A stretch of 64,000 bases of DNA from the NCBI GenBank assembly GCA_035648415.1, contig DASRLO010000084.1:1-64000 (forward strand), read 5' to 3'. Shown piece by piece: positions 62,427-64,000 of this stretch. How positions within the stretch are numbered: the first letter of the stretch is position 1; every line of letters starts with the position of its first letter. The position numbers and the translations under genes were made by a program. Under the pieces are notes generated by a model. It made no database searches, had not been told where the DNA came from, and saw only the letters and a list, made by a program, of their open reading frames with translations. This DNA is from DATARH01 sp035648415. Its GTDB lineage: Bacteria; Pseudomonadota; Alphaproteobacteria; ATCC43930; CGMCC-115725.

Positions 62427-63499
62427 GCGCGCAGCACGCCGCGCTGCATCTGGTCGAGCTCGATCGATTCGAACAGCGCCTTGAAATTACCCTCGCCAAA
62501 CCCGTCGTCGCCCTTGCGCTCGATGATCTCGTAAAATACCGGACCGATCGCGGTCTCGGTGAAGATCTGCAGCAGCAGCCCGTCCGCGCCGCCGTCGATC
62601 AGGATCTTGTCGCGCCGCAGGCGGCTCAAATCCTCGCGGTGGCCGGGCAGCCGCTTGTCGACCAGCTCGTAATAGGTGTCGGGCGTATCGAGAAAGCTGA
62701 CGCCCTTACCGCGCAGCGCCTCGACGGTTTGGTAGATGTCGCCCGCCGCCAGCGCGATGTGCTGGATGCCTTCGCCGTGGTAGGCCTGAAGGTATTCCTC
62801 GATCTGGTCGACGCGGCCCGGCACCCCGCCCGACTCGTTGATGGGGATGCGGATCTTGCCGTCCGGGCTGGTCATCGCCCGGCTCCTGATGCCGGTCAGC
62901 TTGCCCTCGATGTCGAAATAGCGGATCTGCCGGAAGTTGAAGAGCCGCTCATAGAACCCGGCCCACGCGTCCATGCGGCCCTGGTGGACGTTGTGGGTCA
63001 AATGGTCGATCGCCGCGAGGCCGACGCCTGGCGGGTTCTGCTCGACACCCGGCAGCGGCACGAAATCGACATCGTAGATCGTGCCGCGCGGCCCGTAGCG
63101 GTCGACGAGGTAGATGAGGCTGCCGCCGATCCCCTCGATCGCCGGGATGTTCAACTCCATCGCCCCGATGCGGCCCGCGACCGGCTTGGCGCCCAATTCG
63201 GTGGCGCGGCGGTGCGCGGCGGCGGCGTCGCCGACGCGGAACGCGATCGCGCAGATGCTGGGTCCGTGCAGCCGGGCGAAGCTCTGCGCGAAGCTCTCGG
63301 GCTCCGCGTTGACGATGAAATTGACGTCGCCCTGGCGGTAGAGCGTCACCCGCTTCGAGCGATGCCGCGCCACCGGCGTGAAGCCCATGCGCTCGAACAC
63401 CGCGGCGAGCGCCTGCGGATCGGGCGCGGCGTACTCGACGAACTCGAACCCGTCGGTGCCCATCGGATTGTCCCAGAAATCGCGAGCTTCCGCCGCCAT
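62423..63499 (-). CDS. hppD: 4-hydroxyphenylpyruvate dioxygenase
   Basis: Turns 4-hydroxyphenylpyruvate into homogentisate. The protein is 358 aa. Iron ligands are the His in AAIDHLTHNV, the His in GEGIQHIALAAGD and the Glu in LLQIFTETAIGP; the C-terminal gate helix region DGFGEGNFKALFESIE is conserved. The start is the ATG at 63499, preceded by GGGAGGT; an earlier ATG at 63532 has no site. With phhA it forms the upper tyrosine pathway; hmgA and fahA are not in the window. Confidence 0.96.
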   Translation of the reverse strand: MAAEARDFWDNPMGTDGFEFVEYAAPDPQALAAVFERMGFTPVARHRSKRVTLYRQGDVNFIVNAEPESFAQSFARLHGPSICAIAFRVGDAAAAHRRATELGAKPVAGRIGAMELNIPAIEGIGGSLIYLVDRYGPRGTIYDVDFVPLPGVEQNPPGVGLAAIDHLTHNVHQGRMDAWAGFYERLFNFRQIRYFDIEGKLTGIRSRAMTSPDGKIRIPINESGGVPGRVDQIEEYLQAYHGEGIQHIALAAGDIYQTVEALRGKGVSFLDTPDTYYELVDKRLPGHREDLSRLRRDKILIDGGADGLLLQIFTETAIGPVFYEIIERKGDDGFGEGNFKALFESIELDQMQRGVLRA

Positions 63500-63676
63500 C
63501 GCATACCTCCCGCAGCGCTTAACACCGCTCAACCAGGAAATCGCCGCGTCTTAGACATAGTGCGGGCGCCGCGCTTTTTCTGCAGGCCGGGCCAACGGGG
63601 CGTCCCCCTTGGTTTGGCGACACCGAAACACAGTTGATTGGGTCGCCCGGGCTCTTGTTTCGCGGACTGAAGACAT

Positions 63677-64000
63677 TCATCCGGCAACCCTGCCCGCATA
63701 CCGTTTCGGCAGCATCGCGTGGATGCCCTTGTTGCCGTCGACGAGCTGGGTCACCCGCATGTCGACCGCGAGGCTGGAGAACATATAGGCGTCGGACGCC
63801 GCGAGGCCCATGCGCTCGCCGATCAGTTTGATCATCTGCCGGAGCGCGTCCTTGGCGGCGTCGTCGAGGTCGTCGTTGAACGCCATCGTGATGTGGTGGG
63901 TCGGCGTCTCGGCGCGCGGCAGGTCGAAGTGCAAATCCTTGCGCACGGTGAACCGGAAGGTGCCGCTGAGCGCGGTTTCGAGCGCGGTGACGCAGACCTC
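63677..64000 (-). CDS. Acetamidase/formamidase family protein, C-terminal part (runs off the window)
   Basis: The last ~107 residues of a protein whose gene begins beyond base 64000. The visible sequence EVCVTALETALSGTFRFTVR, then ETPTHHITMAFNDDLDDAAK and the ending DAYMFSSLAVDMRVTQLVDG matches the C-terminus of the FmdA_AmdA amidase family, which releases ammonia from formamide or acetamide. The frame is open to the window edge. The final KGIHAMLPKRYAG is also typical. Confidence 0.85.
   Translation of the reverse strand, partial: EVCVTALETALSGTFRFTVRKDLHFDLPRAETPTHHITMAFNDDLDDAAKDALRQMIKLIGERMGLAASDAYMFSSLAVDMRVTQLVDGNKGIHAMLPKRYAGRVAG

Overview
The window is about 64 kb of very GC-rich, densely packed bacterial chromosome. 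Several features point to an alphaproteobacterium, probably a Rhodospirillales- or Hyphomicrobiales-like lineage: the F0 ATP synthase set atpI-atpB-atpE-b'-b without the F1 genes, the hisB-hisH-hisA-hisF-hisE run, the mutY/DUF721/dsbA/smc neighbourhood and a hopanoid-type HpnB glycosyltransferase. I cannot name the genus. I saw no rRNA, tRNA, CRISPR array, transposase or phage gene.

Layout. 1-1640: a decayed enoyl-CoA hydratase tail, a small hypothetical gene and an MBL-fold hydrolase. 1637-14439 (minus strand): eleven genes, most overlapping by 4 nt, running from three glycosyltransferases through a histidine phosphatase, a fourth glycosyltransferase, a polysaccharide-deacetylase-like protein and a small membrane protein into a complete peptide-type ABC importer. 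Divergent from it (14526-18403) are an unusual 938-residue ABC protein, a lone cyclic-nucleotide-binding protein and a methyltransferase. 18550-25571 (minus): a metabolic cluster of a heme-oxygenase-like putative di-iron protein, MetY-like and MetA-like enzymes, a PLP decarboxylase, an acyl carrier protein, an AMP-forming ligase and an SDR reductase.

26142-38444 is mostly housekeeping: histidine biosynthesis (with a GNAT gene inserted), mutY, DUF721, dsbA, smc and F0 ATP synthase. 38571-47022 is mixed: two beta-propeller proteins, a sterol-desaturase-family protein, HpnB, an alpha/beta hydrolase, a GST, an orphan amino-acid-type binding protein and an aldo/keto reductase. 47492-51447 is a complete polyamine-type ABC importer. 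51515-59086 holds an oddly arranged CoA-transferase, a small monooxygenase-like protein and an RND efflux pair followed by the wreck of a second RND permease and a MarR regulator. 59181-64000 (minus) holds a cupin, an SDR, a sirtuin, phenylalanine hydroxylase with 4-hydroxyphenylpyruvate dioxygenase, and the end of a formamidase.

The most interesting material is (i) the glycan/transport operon with its divergent ABC protein, whose nucleotide-binding domain is split by a long insertion with repeated motifs; (ii) the ACP/ligase/reductase plus HDO/MetY/MetA/decarboxylase cluster, which looks like a small specialised pathway; (iii) the second RND gene, destroyed by a large deletion with a 72-bp inverted scar; and (iv) families of intergenic palindromes, some inside operons.
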